A stretch of 64,000 bases of DNA from Nymphaea colorata (Eukaryota > Streptophyta > Magnoliopsida > Nymphaeales > Nymphaeaceae): NCBI RefSeq assembly GCF_008831285.2, contig NC_045147.1, positions 10,597,427-10,661,426 on the forward strand, given 5' to 3'. The notes below the pieces were generated by a model. That model searched no databases. It worked only from the letters and a program-made list of their open reading frames with translations, and was not told where the DNA came from. A program made the translations under genes and the position numbers. The stretch's first letter is position 1, and every line of letters starts with the position of its first letter. Positions 1 to 13,560 of the stretch are shown here, piece by piece.

Positions 1-9
1 AACATTGAC

Positions 10-3000
10 CTGATGTATTGTTACAGGAATGCCAAGTTCCTCACAGGATGCAATCAGTAAGACTGAAGCAGAAGATGCAGAATTCTTATGGGCTAACAAG
101 TACAAATTTGAGATAATTAGTGGATGGATCTTCTGCAGATATGAACGTTTGCCCACTATCTTCCACACTTCCCGCATAAAAGAATTTTGAAGAAGCAAAA
201 CTTTCAGGTGAGAGTATTCTGATGACTGAAGGAAAAGAAACATATTATAAGTTTTACTCACGAAGCAATAAGTTTATTCAGCTGTAAGGACAAAACCTAA
301 TCTTGCTTGGACTATTTCAAGACCATTACGAACCTGTAGAACTCTTTGAATAACTGGTAGCACAGATACAATAACTGCCTGAGGCTTAAGACATCTTAAA
401 AATTCCTTCAGTAGGAAAGAAGCCCACTCAGCCTCAGAATCAGACAATGAACTCATTACAAGGGGCATGCAATATGACATACACATTTCTGCAGCAAATG
501 AGCCCATTAATCTCAGAGCCCCTTCTCCAGCCAACTTAGCTGCAAATTGAAGACGAGACCCATTGCTTGCAAGAAGATGAAGAGGTGCAATGAAGAGATA
601 AGCAGACCTGACCGTTTGAGGAAAATATGGTGACTCCAACAAACAATAAGCCGATGGCCTCCTGTTCCAAAGGATGAAGATTTAGTACAGAGATGATACA
701 ATTTAAATATCACAAGGAAAAAACAAAATAAGCACGCCAACAGAACTAGGCCAAAATGAAGGAAATTTTCACTGTGCCAAAAATGAGTCTTTTTTGTCTA
801 TTTACCATAGACAAATAATTTACAGTTTCCATTTATTATTTATAGAGGCCCAGAAGGTATACATGAATGTCCGCAAAAAGGAACTAAATTTTATTTGAAT
901 AATGAAATAATAAATCAATTAATCAACATTAAATACCTCTTCCAGTCCTTTTGGATGCATTCTTCAACAAGAAATGCCACATGAGGAGGAAGCTTCTGGA
1001 ACAGTCCTGGCAACAAACCGTGTTCAGTGTATGCAACTAATGAAATTGGGTCAAAAAGTGGCCTCTTCAAATAAAGTTCAGCTAACACACACCCCACAGA
1101 AAACATGTCACGTGCGACATCCTCTGACTGGGACCTCTGGTGGGATGATTTCTGCTTCCACAGTAACAATTCTTGAAATCCCAGGTCTCCACCATCATCA
1201 ACAATGTTAAAGTACTCGAGAAGGGTATTTAGGTCAATATCACTGGGATGTGGTAAGTCATCATATTTCCTTGGTAACTCTGGACTAGTCCTCTGGGTGG
1301 TGCAATCTTGGGGAGAATTATAACATGGACTTAAGTGCCTATTTTGTTCACAGAAAGACATGGTTCTTTCTAATTGTTCCAAATTGTTTTCAACTTCCCG
1401 CAGGCTTCCATCTGCCATTCCTATGCAGCTGGAAGCATCCTCAGTTATGGCTGTAGAAACTATGTCACAATTTGATTGTACTTGAGATATGATTTCTTGC
1501 TGAGGTTTAAACCTATCAGGTTTCTTCAGCAAAGACCTCCGACGCTTTGGATGTGGTTGAGTGAAGAGCTGGCAACGGCCAGATGATCTCGGTCTCTGGG
1601 GCTCAGAAGAAGGTAAAGTGACATTCTTAGCTACAACAGCAGCCTCACCAGAAAGCTTGTAACCAAATGTAATATCAAACCAATCGTTAATCTCCTGTGA
1701 TACACGGTCACTTTCCAAAGCAGCACGATGCAATGATATAAATTCTTCAGGACTACCTGCCCATGATGGCACTGCAAGATTGCTCATTCCATCATGTACA
1801 GAAGAGAAAATTCTAGGGTCGGTATAAAACTCCGGGATGCATTCATCAGGAGTCCACTGGTATAGCCTTTGCATAGTGGAAGGATATTCATTGGGCTCAT
1901 AAACAGAGCGAACAGAAGACCGCAGTATACTCAGGGGCAAGCGCCTTGCTTTATAGCTGCAGACAGCCAATTCTGAAAGGCATTCATCTGATACATGATG
2001 TGGAATTTCAGAGGTTGAATATGTGAAATCCAATTGTTCATCCCCTTTTGCCAATCTCCACTTGCTCTTCCGAAGGTCTCTCCATCCAGCATCAGAGCTC
2101 TCATCAGGTTTCACACTAAAGTCTATCACCCAGGGCATAACAGTATGAAAAGTCGGATCGCCCCATCTTCTACCAGCTAACTGGTTCAAAATGAGGAGGT
2201 ATTCATAGTTACTCAGTTCACCGTTCCACCACATCTTAAAATCTCTTTGCCAATCACTAGAATTTGTTAACCTCAAATCAGCATAAAGACCAGAGCAGGG
2301 GCAATTGCCATGGCATAAACAAACCCTAGGCTGAGAGGCAACAAGTTTAGTTTCATTCATCAAGCTCAGCCTAGCTCTCACACTGTATCTCTCTAACACA
2401 CTGAGCCAACACCAAAAAGAATCAGTCAGTTTTACACTAGAAGGTGATAAACTCCCGTGAGTAGCCCCTAGGGAATGGATATACCCCAATGCAGACAGCA
2501 ACTGGTACATCAAAAATCGAATGTGCCAGTCAGATTTTAATGCTTCAGGGCTATAATGTAGAATATTTTCCAACGTGTATGGAGCCTTTGGAAGAATTAA
2601 GTTGATATATCCAGGCATTTGTAACGTACCTATAGTAGGAGCAATATTAGGATGCCTTAATCTTCTTGAACTAACATTTTTACCACGGTTGCCTAATCCA
2701 AGTAAAGATGAAAAATATGTGCCTACTTCTTTGCTTGATCTGCCTTCCAAAAGAAGAATGAGTGATAACATCAAACTGTGTTCAAAGGATCCCGATACGT
2801 ATCTATGGAGAAGTTCCTCTATGACCTTATAAGAACCATAACCAGCATATGCACTTGGCGCTAAGGCAGATACAGTCTCTTCACAAAAATTCGTGTGATC
2901 ATCACAAGCATGGGACTCATTCTCCGACACAGGTAGCGCTTCATCTTCTTCTTCAAACGCTCCCAAATTAACCTGGACCTGGTTTCCATTGATTTTTGAC

Positions 3001-4068
3001 AATGTCGGTTTGTCTTTCTCGCATCTATTTTCTGTGGTGCCATTTCTCAAGATCTTTCGGTCACTGTAAGCAAACAGATAATAATAATAAGGCCCATGTT
3101 GTTAAGTACATGATTGTTTTAAAGTAAGACATCCTGCACATAACAACTTATAGACGCACGAGCAACTGTAACTCGATAAAAGTTAACCATAAACTTCGTG
3201 CACACATACATGTATCTTTGCAAGCATCTGTTTTCAGTGTTTTCTACAGCCACCAGTTCAAACTGGACGGAATCCTCCTTACTGTATCACATAATCAAAA
3301 CTCTGAATAAGCAAGCCCAATATAAACAAGAAAATATGTGCATATCAAACAAGCTCTCAAATTCGCATTCATTATGATGTCACCAAACGAAAGATCCAAC
3401 GGCATACCATGGCAATGTGCCGTCCCTCTTATTCAATTCAACCTGGAATAAGGAACAGACTGCGCTCAGAATAAGGCAAAGAAAACATGCACATACAAAG
3501 TTTTTAAGATTGTAACCCACTATGAGCCGGATACTATTTCAAATATTCTGACTTTAGAAGCGCGATATACGACATTTTTTAAAAAAAAAAAGAGAGAGAG
3601 AGAGAAATTAAAACAAATCTGGCGAACAATTCAACTCTTCAGAACCTAAAACAATAAAAATAGTCTAAAGTTTCTTTAAACGCATAAAGAAGCGTAGCAA
3701 CCCCTTTTGGAAAGGATAAAAAGGGTCGATGCCTCTTAAGAAAAAGCTTCACCAGTCGCTCAGAGCCGGTTTGCAGAGACCAACCAAGAAGACACTAAAG
3801 AATACGAGGAAATATGTTCTAAAAGCTAAACCGTCACTTGGCAGCCCCAGATTACGATGAGGGACGAGGAAAGAGCGAGATTGTAAGCGAAAAACAATGA
3901 GTTGATCACCTGGCACACTGCAGTGGAACCAAAGGGGAGAGGAGAATCGGAGACCCCGTAACAGAAGAGGACTCTGTTGGAGAGATCGCGCTCGATCCGC
4001 TTCTGCAAGCACTCGAAACAATTCTTCTGTTGGGATTCGTGATCGAAGGTCGTCGCTTCGTCCCTCAT
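10..4068 (-). CDS. GFS12: GFS12-type kinase-like/BEACH protein, N-terminal part (gene runs off the left edge)
   Basis: Six coding exons on the minus strand join in phase: 4068-3910, 3442-3408, 3281-3210, 3063-937, 661-334 and 225-10, giving 979 codons. All introns are GT-AG. The ATG at 4068 gives the family-like start with CFECLQKRI. A kinase-like N lobe and catalytic loop lie at about residues 225-310. A BEACH domain (WWNGELSNYEYLLILNQLAGRR) is inserted at about 363-568. The kinase C lobe then resumes (FSVGCVLAELY, then KRRPSAYCLLESPYFP across the exon 4/5 junction). The HRD motif reads HGS-L, so this is a pseudokinase. The WD40 repeats expected at the C terminus would lie outside the window. 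In Arabidopsis, GFS12 acts with another BEACH protein in vacuolar protein sorting and disease resistance; WDR81 is the animal relative. The name rests on remembered family similarity. The large exon 4 and the domain order make it secure, while the two small exons (35 and 72 nt) are less certain. Confidence 0.9.
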
Positions 4069-5366
4069 CCTTGGCCTTCGCTTCGCGGGATCGAATTCCG
4101 CGGGAAGGATCGCTAGATTCCCTCCCCTTCCCTTCTTCCTTGGGATCTTGGCATGTCCGTACCGTTAACCTGCAGGGAAAAGGCAGGCGCAAGACATCGG
4201 GCTTCCGCGGGGTCCTCTCCTGCGCGAACTGGGTCAGCCTTCGGTCCCGTCCTAGGACTCGTCAATGGGACGAGCCAACCGACTTGACCATCTTCTTCTT
4301 CAAGTTGGACCGTCCCGATTACCAGCTTTTACTGAACTTGATTTGATCGAATTTTATGTATTAGATTTGGATTTAAATAAAGGTTTGGACTGCTTTTCAA
4401 ATCTGAATTCATATCTAATGAGCATAAAACCTACGCTGTTACATCATCGAGACCTATTTTATTGGATCTTAGTGGAGATTAATTCAGATTCAATTCAATT
4501 GTAACTGCATAAGAATTCTCAAGTTAATTAGCACTTGGATCCGATACACAATCTAGTAAACACATCCATCTATGCTCCTACTCCTAGGTTGTAAATGCAT
4601 ATTTCACTTTTTTTACTTATTTTAAATTACTTGTTAATTGTGCTTGTTAAAATAAAATAAAAAATAAGCTGACGTGGCTTGAGATATGTAGCAGTATTAT
4701 GTTGTTTTAAATGCTATACATTTCACATTTGAGAAAACATCATTCGAGAATTATCATATCAGGAAAAAAAAAACTTTCTAAATAATTTACATATTTGTCA
4801 TATCATATGTGTTCTAAAAACTTTTGAAGACGGTTGGACGGATTGAGCATTAAGTCTTTACTAAGATCAAGCTTTAATGATGCTAACTTAGTGCGTAGCC
4901 GTTCGATTGTCATAGGAGCAACTACTTGTGCTTGCTAAACCATCTATGGGCCTCATGGGGTGGCAGTACTAATCCCAGGGTTTTCATCAGTCCCGCAATA
5001 ACCAATAATGCGAACTATCTTAAAGCTTCGTAAATTTTTCTCGATCTTTAAAACAGATTCATGAAACTTATTTGATTAGTAAGTGTTGAGTTATCAAATG
5101 TTGCGAAACAGTTTGATTAAGTTCGTAAGCCTTAGACATTGTGTATAAAAAATGTGAGTGCAAATGAAGCTGGTTTGTTGACCAAGAAAATGGCCAGTTG
5201 TAATAGAAGAGGGTGAAAAAGTGTTCAAAATGGAATAACTGGCACATCAATTTAATTAATTGGCCCATTTAAGAGTGTTTATTACATGTCATGCAATGTT
5301 TTTCTATTATATTAACATAGTTAAAAGATCTCTTAGTTTTCAATTATTTGGCCATATATTTCCCTT

Positions 5367-5369
<3 letters not shown>

Positions 5370-5422
<53 letters not shown>
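5370..5422. repeat. (CA)n(TA)n compound microsatellite
   Basis: About eleven CA units run directly into about seventeen TA units in the spacer between the two divergent genes. Confidence 0.95.
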
Positions 5423-5428
<6 letters not shown>

Positions 5429-6494
5429 GATCTAGTTTGTCTATCAGCTGAATCAAACCTATTCAAAACCACTTTTATTGGGGAAAATTGATATCGTATA
5501 TAACAGCAAATGCAAAGAACAAGTTTTGGAGTGCTAGACACTCGACTTGCTTCCTTTTTAGAAGTTTGTAAAAAGCTCCTACGAAACAATACAAAAGGTT
5601 GATATGAAACCTTTGGAGTGCATTTGAACTGACGCCAATCAAATGTGATCTTTTAACCGAAGAAGAGGCTGAAACCTCTCTTCTTCTTTTTTTGTCTTTA
5701 AGGTTTAAGGTTGATTCAAGATTTAGTTAGAACATGTGATATCTGTTGTCAACTGATAATCCAAATAACATCCGCAAAAATCAAATTGACAACCAAATTA
5801 ACAGATCGATGAAAGTATGGTTGTTAAACTGGTAAGAAGCACCCCTTTAAAGGCGTTTGATACAGTAACATTGTGATATTCAAACACATATTCTCAAATT
5901 ACATAAAATATCATGTTTCTGTTCTAAAAGGTATAATGTCGCGATAATATATATTCAACGGTTAAATATTAAAGTTCCAGTATTTCCCATGGAACAACTT
6001 AGTATTCGTTCCTTCGTCACTAACAATGGCACTGTAATTTATACTTTGCGGGACAGCTGAAACCACGTGGCGAGCCTAATCCATGCGTGCTTCTCAATGT
6101 CATGAACAGGTCAATGATGATCCCTTTGCGGAGAGTCCAAGAGTCGCGCTGTCAGTGGGGTTTGGTTAGTTGCGGGGAGGGAAGGAGAAGAAAACTCGTA
6201 GCTCAGAGCACGTGATCCTGCTGAAACCCCATGGCTGACGACCTCCCCATCTCACACTTTCACCCAACTTGGGAAATTGGCTGCATTGCCTCCCTACTTC
6301 ATTACTGCCCTTTCCTTTTCTCCAAATCTCCTAATGATCTCTCGTGCTCGCGTCCACCATGCAGGGGTAGTCTAGTCCATGGAGAACCTAACCAGAGCAT
6401 AGTGATATCTCCGTGCTCGTCCCTCTCGGTATCGTCGCTTGGGAAGTAATCCATTGGGGAATTGTTTGGTGACCTACCCATCTCTCCCCTCTCT

Positions 6495-6495
<1 letters not shown>

Positions 6496-6544
<49 letters not shown>
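6496..6544. repeat. (TA)n microsatellite in the ACLA promoter or leader
   Basis: About 24 TA units end 85 nt upstream of the ACLA start codon, directly after a CT-rich stretch (ctctccc). The position fits the core promoter or early 5' leader. The tract could provide the TATA element, but this is inference only. Confidence 0.9.
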
Positions 6545-6547
<3 letters not shown>

Positions 6548-6629
6548 CGCTTTGGTGGATTTCTGGCGCTCTAGATCGGTGTGGGGATTGGTAGGATCGA
6601 ATTGGAGGTGCTGTTTTCCACCTTGAAAG

Positions 6630-8533
6630 ATGGCTAGGAAGAAGATCAGAGAGTACGATTCGAAGAGGTTGCTGAAGCAACACTTGAAGAAGATCGCCGG
6701 GATTGATTTGGAGATACGCTCAGCGCAGGTTTTCCTGATACCCATTCTGCTGTACTCTTTCTAGATGCTTAGAACTGTCGCAGTAAGATTTCAATGGCAG
6801 TCAGCTAATTTAACTTGGGTACCGATTTTTCCTGGTCAATGTTCTGGTGTCTTCTTGCACTTCTTCTTTTCTTGGGATCAATTTTCAAGTTATTTCTTCG
6901 CTCTCTACAAATTGCCAACCCCATATATCTAACAAGTGAATGAGCACATGGAAGAAATGGGGTGTATTTTCCATTTTCGCAGCAAACGTCGCTGAGTTGT
7001 TGATTTGGTGCCAGAGATCGTCAAATTCCAGTGTACTTTTTTGGTTGGTTGTCCTTACTGCTTGGATGGTGAAACTTGCTAGGTCACAGAGTCAACGGAT
7101 TTCACCGAGTTAACCGACAGAGAGCCATGGCTTTCGTCAACCAAGCTAGTGGTGAAGCCGGACATGCTGTTTGGAAAGCGTGGGAAGAGTGGACTGGTTG
7201 CACTGAACCTTGATCTAGCTCAGGTGTCTGCATTCGTGAAACAACGTCTAGGAAAAGAGGTAGATCTGCTTCCTGCTTCTCATTGAATGATTAATCTTCT
7301 GAAGGCAATCTCGTGTCTGGGATAGTTCGACTCGTGACTCATGAAGATTTTTTGTAGATCGTTACGTTCATTTGGATAAATTTGTTTGGCCTAGGATTTT
7401 TCAATTTTCAGTAAGACGTGAAACTCTACATAGATCACGAAAATCACCGTTTGGTTGATTCTACATGCTTTTTACATGTATATAAGTGGTGTCCTATGTC
7501 TAGAGGCATGTCAATACCATGGGCACTGGAACCCCTTGCAGTAACACTAATTCGTAAGTATCAAGAGCAGAATCCATCAGGAACACTATTTCAAGAGATG
7601 AGCACGATACACAGTCATGGGAATCTTAATTTCCATGTGATTTTGGATATCATGTCGTGCATAATATCTGTTACTGTTAATCTCTAAGTTTTTACTTGGG
7701 TATATCAATTTTCAGTGTTTCACTTGATCCTGCATATCATTTCCTAAATGGTCGACCATGTGTGTTCCAATTTGGTTCCCACTCAATGCTCATAAAAATT
7801 AACATGTCTCTTCCCTTCCTACAGTGTCTCAATTTTGTATTCCAGCTTTGGCAAGTATGATCAACACGTAGATATATACAGTTATTTGTTGTTTTCATTT
7901 AATCATCATTCGCAATTTGCAGGTTGAAATGGGTGGGTGCAAAGCTCCAATTACCACCTTCATCGTGGAACCTTTCGTTCCTCACAGTCAGGAGTTCTAT
8001 CTGTCAATTGTCTCTGAAAGACTGGGATGTACCGTTAGTTTCTCCGAGTGCGGTGGGATTGAAATTGAAGATAACTGGGACAAGGTACATATCACCTACT
8101 ATCGACCACTTTTCTAATGACTAATTCACAGCTGCTGTACAAAAGCATGATTAATGCAATTAGTTGTGATTCCTGAAAAATCTAAATCCAGTGTTTTGAA
8201 TCCATGTTTGATGGTCAACTGCTTCAAGGCGAAGTACATGTAGGAAAATCTGCAGAGAAGTTGGAGAAACCTGCAGTCTAAGGGGAACAGCAATTGAAAG
8301 TTTGAAACTAACCCTTGCACTTGTATCAGCACATTTTTCCTGCCTTGCAGTGCCTGTTCTGTGAACTTCTCTTTGCAAATTGAGCTGATTCCTTTATTCC
8401 CCAATTCTTGCACCCAAGAAGAAGTCTTCTATTCAGCTTAGCAAATGCTATATATTTCCTTATTCGTTTGTTCCTTTGCATTGATAGAAATGTAGCACCA
8501 ATATCTGTAACCCGAAAACAGCACTCACGCAGG

Positions 8534-8574
<41 letters not shown>

Positions 8575-11500
8575 AGAAACTGAGGAGAAGAAGCCGTAGC
8601 CAAAATGGTTTGCACGGCCTCTATTTATAATCTCATTTTCAGAATTCTAAGAGTCTCCAATCGTAGAATCCTAGGAGATTTCACAAGCTCCAAGGACATT
8701 AATTACATCATAGAAACCTAAGAGACTTCACATATTACAAGGATATTAACTACAACATAGAATCCTATGAGACTTCCCATATAACAAGGATATTAACTAT
8801 AACATAGAATCCTAGGAGACTCTTCACATGTTACAAGGACATTAAATATTTTAACACATTCTACAAGGAGGTGGAATCCTAAGAGACTCCTCTTCAACGT
8901 GCTGGTGAAGGATTTATATTTTAACACCCTCCCTCAAGTTGTGCATGGTTTTGCACCATGTACAACTTGCCTTTTAGAAACCAGAATCGTTCCTTTGTTA
9001 ATCCTTTTGTAAATAAGTCTGCAACTTGTTCATCTGTACGAACATAAATAGGCTGAATTTCCTTGTCTTCCACCTTTTGTCTAACAAAGTGTTGATCAAT
9101 CTCAATGTGCTTTGTTCGACCATGTTGTACGGGATTAAAGGCAATGTTAATAGCGCTTTGATTATCGCACATTAACATTGATGTTTTAATCTTTTCTCCA
9201 ATGTCTTCTAGCAAATGTCTAACCCATGTAACTTCAGCAGTACCTGCAGCCATGCATCTGTATTCAGCTTCAGTGCTGGATCTTGCTACTGCCTTTTGCT
9301 TTCGACAACTCCAAGACACAAGATTATGTCCAATGAAAATACAAAAACCAGAAATGGACTTTCTTTGATCGGGATCTCCAGCCCAATCTGCATCTGTGAA
9401 TGTCATAAGTTGATGTCCAGTAGTTATATTTTCACTCTTACCATAAACTAAGCCATCTCCTGTTGTCCCTTTAAGATATCTTAATATTCTTTTGACAACA
9501 TCCATGTGAGTATCTCTAGGTGCATGCATAAATTGGGATACTTGATTCACAGCATATATAATATCTGGTCTAGTAAATGTAAGATATTGAAGTGCCCCAA
9601 CAATACTTCGATATTGCGTAGGATCTTCATATAACTCCCCATCTTGAGCACTTAGTCTTTGATTTAGAACACTAGGAGTTCCAACAGGCTTACAATCAGA
9701 CATACCTGACTTTTTCAACAAATCCAACGTGTATTTCTGTTGTGTCAATGTGAGGCGATTATTGTGCCTATCAATCTCCACTCCAAGAAAGAATCGTAAA
9801 TCACCAAGCTCTTTCATTTTGAAGTTTTGCATCATCAAAACTTTAGCTTCTTCTATGTGTTTTTCTGAATTGCCTGTGATAACAATATCATCAACATATA
9901 TAAGAAGTAAAGTAAATATGTTTTCCTTTCGATAAATGAAAAGAGAGTGATCTAGAGGACATCTCCGAAAACCACATTCTTGAATCTTGCAAGAGAAACT
10001 GTCAAACCACGAACGTGAGGCCTGTTTAAGTCCATAAATAGATTTTCTTAGTTTGCAAACCCATGCATGAGAGTCTCCTTTCGTGTATCCTGGAGGTTGT
10101 TCCATATATACTTCCTCCCTTAAATCACCATGAAGAAAAGCATTCTTCACGTCCATTTGATGTAGTCTCCATCCATATTCAACTGCCAATGATATAATCA
10201 CGCGAATTGTTCCCATTTTGATCACAGGGCTGAATGTCTCATCATAATCTTCTCCATATTGTTGTGTAAACCCTTTTGCTACTAACCTTGCTTTGTGTCT
10301 TTCTATGCTGCCGTCAGGTTTGTATTTAATTTTGTATACCCATTTGGAGCCCACTACGTTCTTTTCGTGTGGCCTCGGAACGATCTCCCATGTTCCACAT
10401 TCATGCAAGGCATCCATTTCTTCTTTCATAGCTTTTCTCCAATGATGTGATTTTGATGCTTGATCAAATGAAGTAGGTTCTTCCTCCTTGCCAACTTTTG
10501 CCATGAATAACTGAAAATCAAGTGATAAAGAATCATAGCTAACCCACCTGTGAATGGGATGACGAATGCGTTGGGATCTTCTAAGGTGGGGCATGTTGTC
10601 TTCTTCACTGTGAGCATCTCTGTCCCTTAGTCGTCGACTGTAGATAAGACCCGAATACCGATGTGCATCGTTGCTCTGTTCATTATTGTTTTCGTGATGA
10701 CTTGATGACTGTGTTGGATCTTCTTGATTTTCACTTTGAGCCATATCCGATGGTTGTATTGCTCTCTCTGAATCTTCACTTTGAGGCACATCATTTTCTA
10801 TAACAGGATCTGCATTGAATAACTGTGTACTGGTCCAGGGATCATAAGATTCAATGGTCATAGGCATTTCATTTGTATTATCAAAACTATGTTCATCAAA
10901 AATGACATTTCTTGAAGTTTTGATACGTTTAGTTGTTGGATCATAGCATCGAAAACCTTTATATTCATCAGCATATCCAACGAATCTACATTGAATAGCT
11001 TTGTCTTGAAACTTGTTCCTCAAGGCAGCATCAACGTGAACATAGCATACACAACCAAAAACCTTCAAGTTCTTGTAATCAGGTTGTTTGCCTAAAAGTG
11101 TAAAATATGGCGATTTAGACATCAAGAGTGTCATAGGCAAACAATTTATTATGTATACAGCAGTATGGAAGGCTTCAGTCCACAAGGAAATGGGCACATT
11201 AGTATCATGCATCATGCTCATGGCGCTTTCAACTATATGTCGATGTTTCCGCTCAACTACACCATTTTGTTGTGGTGTGTAAGGGCAGGAAATTTGTCTA
11301 GTTATCCCTTTTTCACGTAGAAATTCAATAAAATCAAGCGAGGAATATTTTCCCCCTCCATCACATTGAAAATGCACCACATTGGATGAAAATTTAGTTT
11401 GAATCATGGCATAGAAGTTTCGAAATATGTGAGGTACTTCTGATTTGTGTTTCATGAAGTAAATCCAGGTGAAACGTGAGTAAGAGTCAATGAATAAGAC

Positions 11501-13509
11501 ATAATATCTTGACCCAGACATGGAATCAATAGGGGCTGGCCCCCATACATCAGAAAAAATAGTTTCAAAAGGTTTGGAAGCTCTTTGATTTATATTATGG
11601 AAAGGTAAAACATGACTCTTACAAAGTCCACAACTTGAACATTTTTTGACACTTGAAGTAAGAGGTAAACTTGATCTTGGAATGAGACTATCTGTGACAA
11701 GTTTTTCAATGAAATGTCGACCACAGTGTCCTAGCCGACTATGCCACAAATCAGATTCCAAAAATTGGTTAGGGCCCCTTACTTTTGATTGAAAATGGCA
11801 AGAACTTGGTACTGATGACGCATTATGAGAAAGAGAAAATGTCTTCAATCCTATATCAAAAGTGGATGAATCCTTGGGTAGACATTCCTTGAGGACGTAC
11901 ATATTCCCTTGACGCTCCCCTCTCGCGAACATTTTCTTCGTTTGGAGGTCCTTGACATAGACAGAAGAAGGTGTGAATTCAACAGAAGAGCTTGTATCAT
12001 CAATGAGTTTAGAAATGGATATGATGTTCTTTTTTATATTGGGAGCAAGAACAACATTAGACAGTGATAGAGACGAGGATGACAATGGAATATGTGCATT
12101 TCCAATATGTGTAATAGGATGAGATTTTCCATCACCTGTTATAATGCAACTTCTACCGTAATGAGGGGATAAGTTAGTCAATTTACCTGCATTTCCTGTC
12201 ACATGGGTAGCTGCACCTGAATCCAAGAACCATTCTCCCTGCTCATTTTGCTTTATAGTCATCTTTGAGAATGCGGCCATCAATAGCTGTTGCATATCTT
12301 CAGCGGTGGATTTAGAACTTTGTCCTCCTTGTTTATAATCATGTCTTACCCCTTTGTTTTTATTTTGAGGATTAAACCAACATTGTGCCTTCATGTGTCC
12401 TTTCTTGTTGCACTTAAAACAAATTGGTATTTTTCTTGAAGTATCCAAAGGAGACATACCTTGGTTATGTGGTGTTGGTAGAATGCCACGACCACCATGG
12501 TTGGAGTTCCCATGGCTCTTACCAAACTTTACATTCATAGCCAACACATTTTGGGAGTTCCCTTGATCAGTCCTTTCAATGACTCTTTTCATATTCATTT
12601 CATGTTGGAGAAGTTTACCTTGTAGTTCATTGAAGGAAGGCAGAACAGGAAGGACCTCAAGAGCTGTAATAAAAGCATGATAATCATGCCCAAGTCCATT
12701 CAAGGTTTGTTGCACCTTTTCCTTATCAGAAATGTTATTCCCTGAGGCAGCAAGTTGGTCTGCGACGGCCTTAATACGCCCCAAATAATCCATGATAGAC
12801 GTTGAACCTTTGCTCAAATTCTGAAATTCTTTCTTTAAGTACATAATTCGAGCTTCTGATATTTGGGAAAAGGTATCAGCAAGGGTTTCCCATAATTCTT
12901 CTGCAGTACAATCATCAGAAACTGAAAGTAACACTTGTTGAGATAAAGTGGACAAAATATACGCAACCAGACTTTGATCACGTCTCATCCACATAGCATG
13001 TTCAGGATTGTTGTCTTCATGAACAGCAATAACTTCTCCTGCCTCATTTTTTATTTCCTGTAAGACGGATATTGGTGGAGCCTTTGTTGAACCATCGAGA
13101 TGTCCAAAGAGGCCTTGACTTCTTATGAAAGGCATGATTTGCCTTTTCCAGATCAGATAATTCTCATGGTTGAGTTTTTCGGTAATAAGGTGAGGAAGAA
13201 AACTTGAGGACATGCCAGAATGCGAAAGGTTTTCCATGACAGCAGAAAGGAATGGTATATAGGTAGAAGATGAGAGGGAAAGAAGACACGATATAACAAG
13301 ATGTGTCCTTGGTAAGCAAGAAGAAAAAGGAACAAGAATTGCGCAAGAGAAAAGTAAATTCAGGATAGAGACAAGATGAGAAAAGAGTTCTAACCAGATC
13401 AGACCTGTTTGGGCATTTCGTTTGGTAGATATAACGTAACCTGGCGCTCTGATACCATGATAGAAATGTAGCACCAATATCTGTAACCCGAAAACAGCAC
13501 TCACGCAGG

Positions 13510-13560
<51 letters not shown>

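Larger units (their letters stand above)
4069..6629. other. Divergent intergenic spacer between GFS12-type gene and ACLA
   Basis: No gene is visible. The GFS12 side (about 4070-4300) is relatively GC-rich and is probably its promoter and 5' leader. The middle is AT-rich with a CA/TA microsatellite near 5370-5422. The ACLA side (about 6060-6629) includes an ACGTG-containing stretch near 6064, a CACGTG box near 6209, CT-rich stretches and a long TA tract just before the start codon. Confidence 0.6.

Noticed and set aside
13238-13504. N-terminal 89-codon extension of the copia frame
   Set aside because: It runs through the primer-binding site and into the LTR; the gag-like sequence begins at the ATG at 13237.
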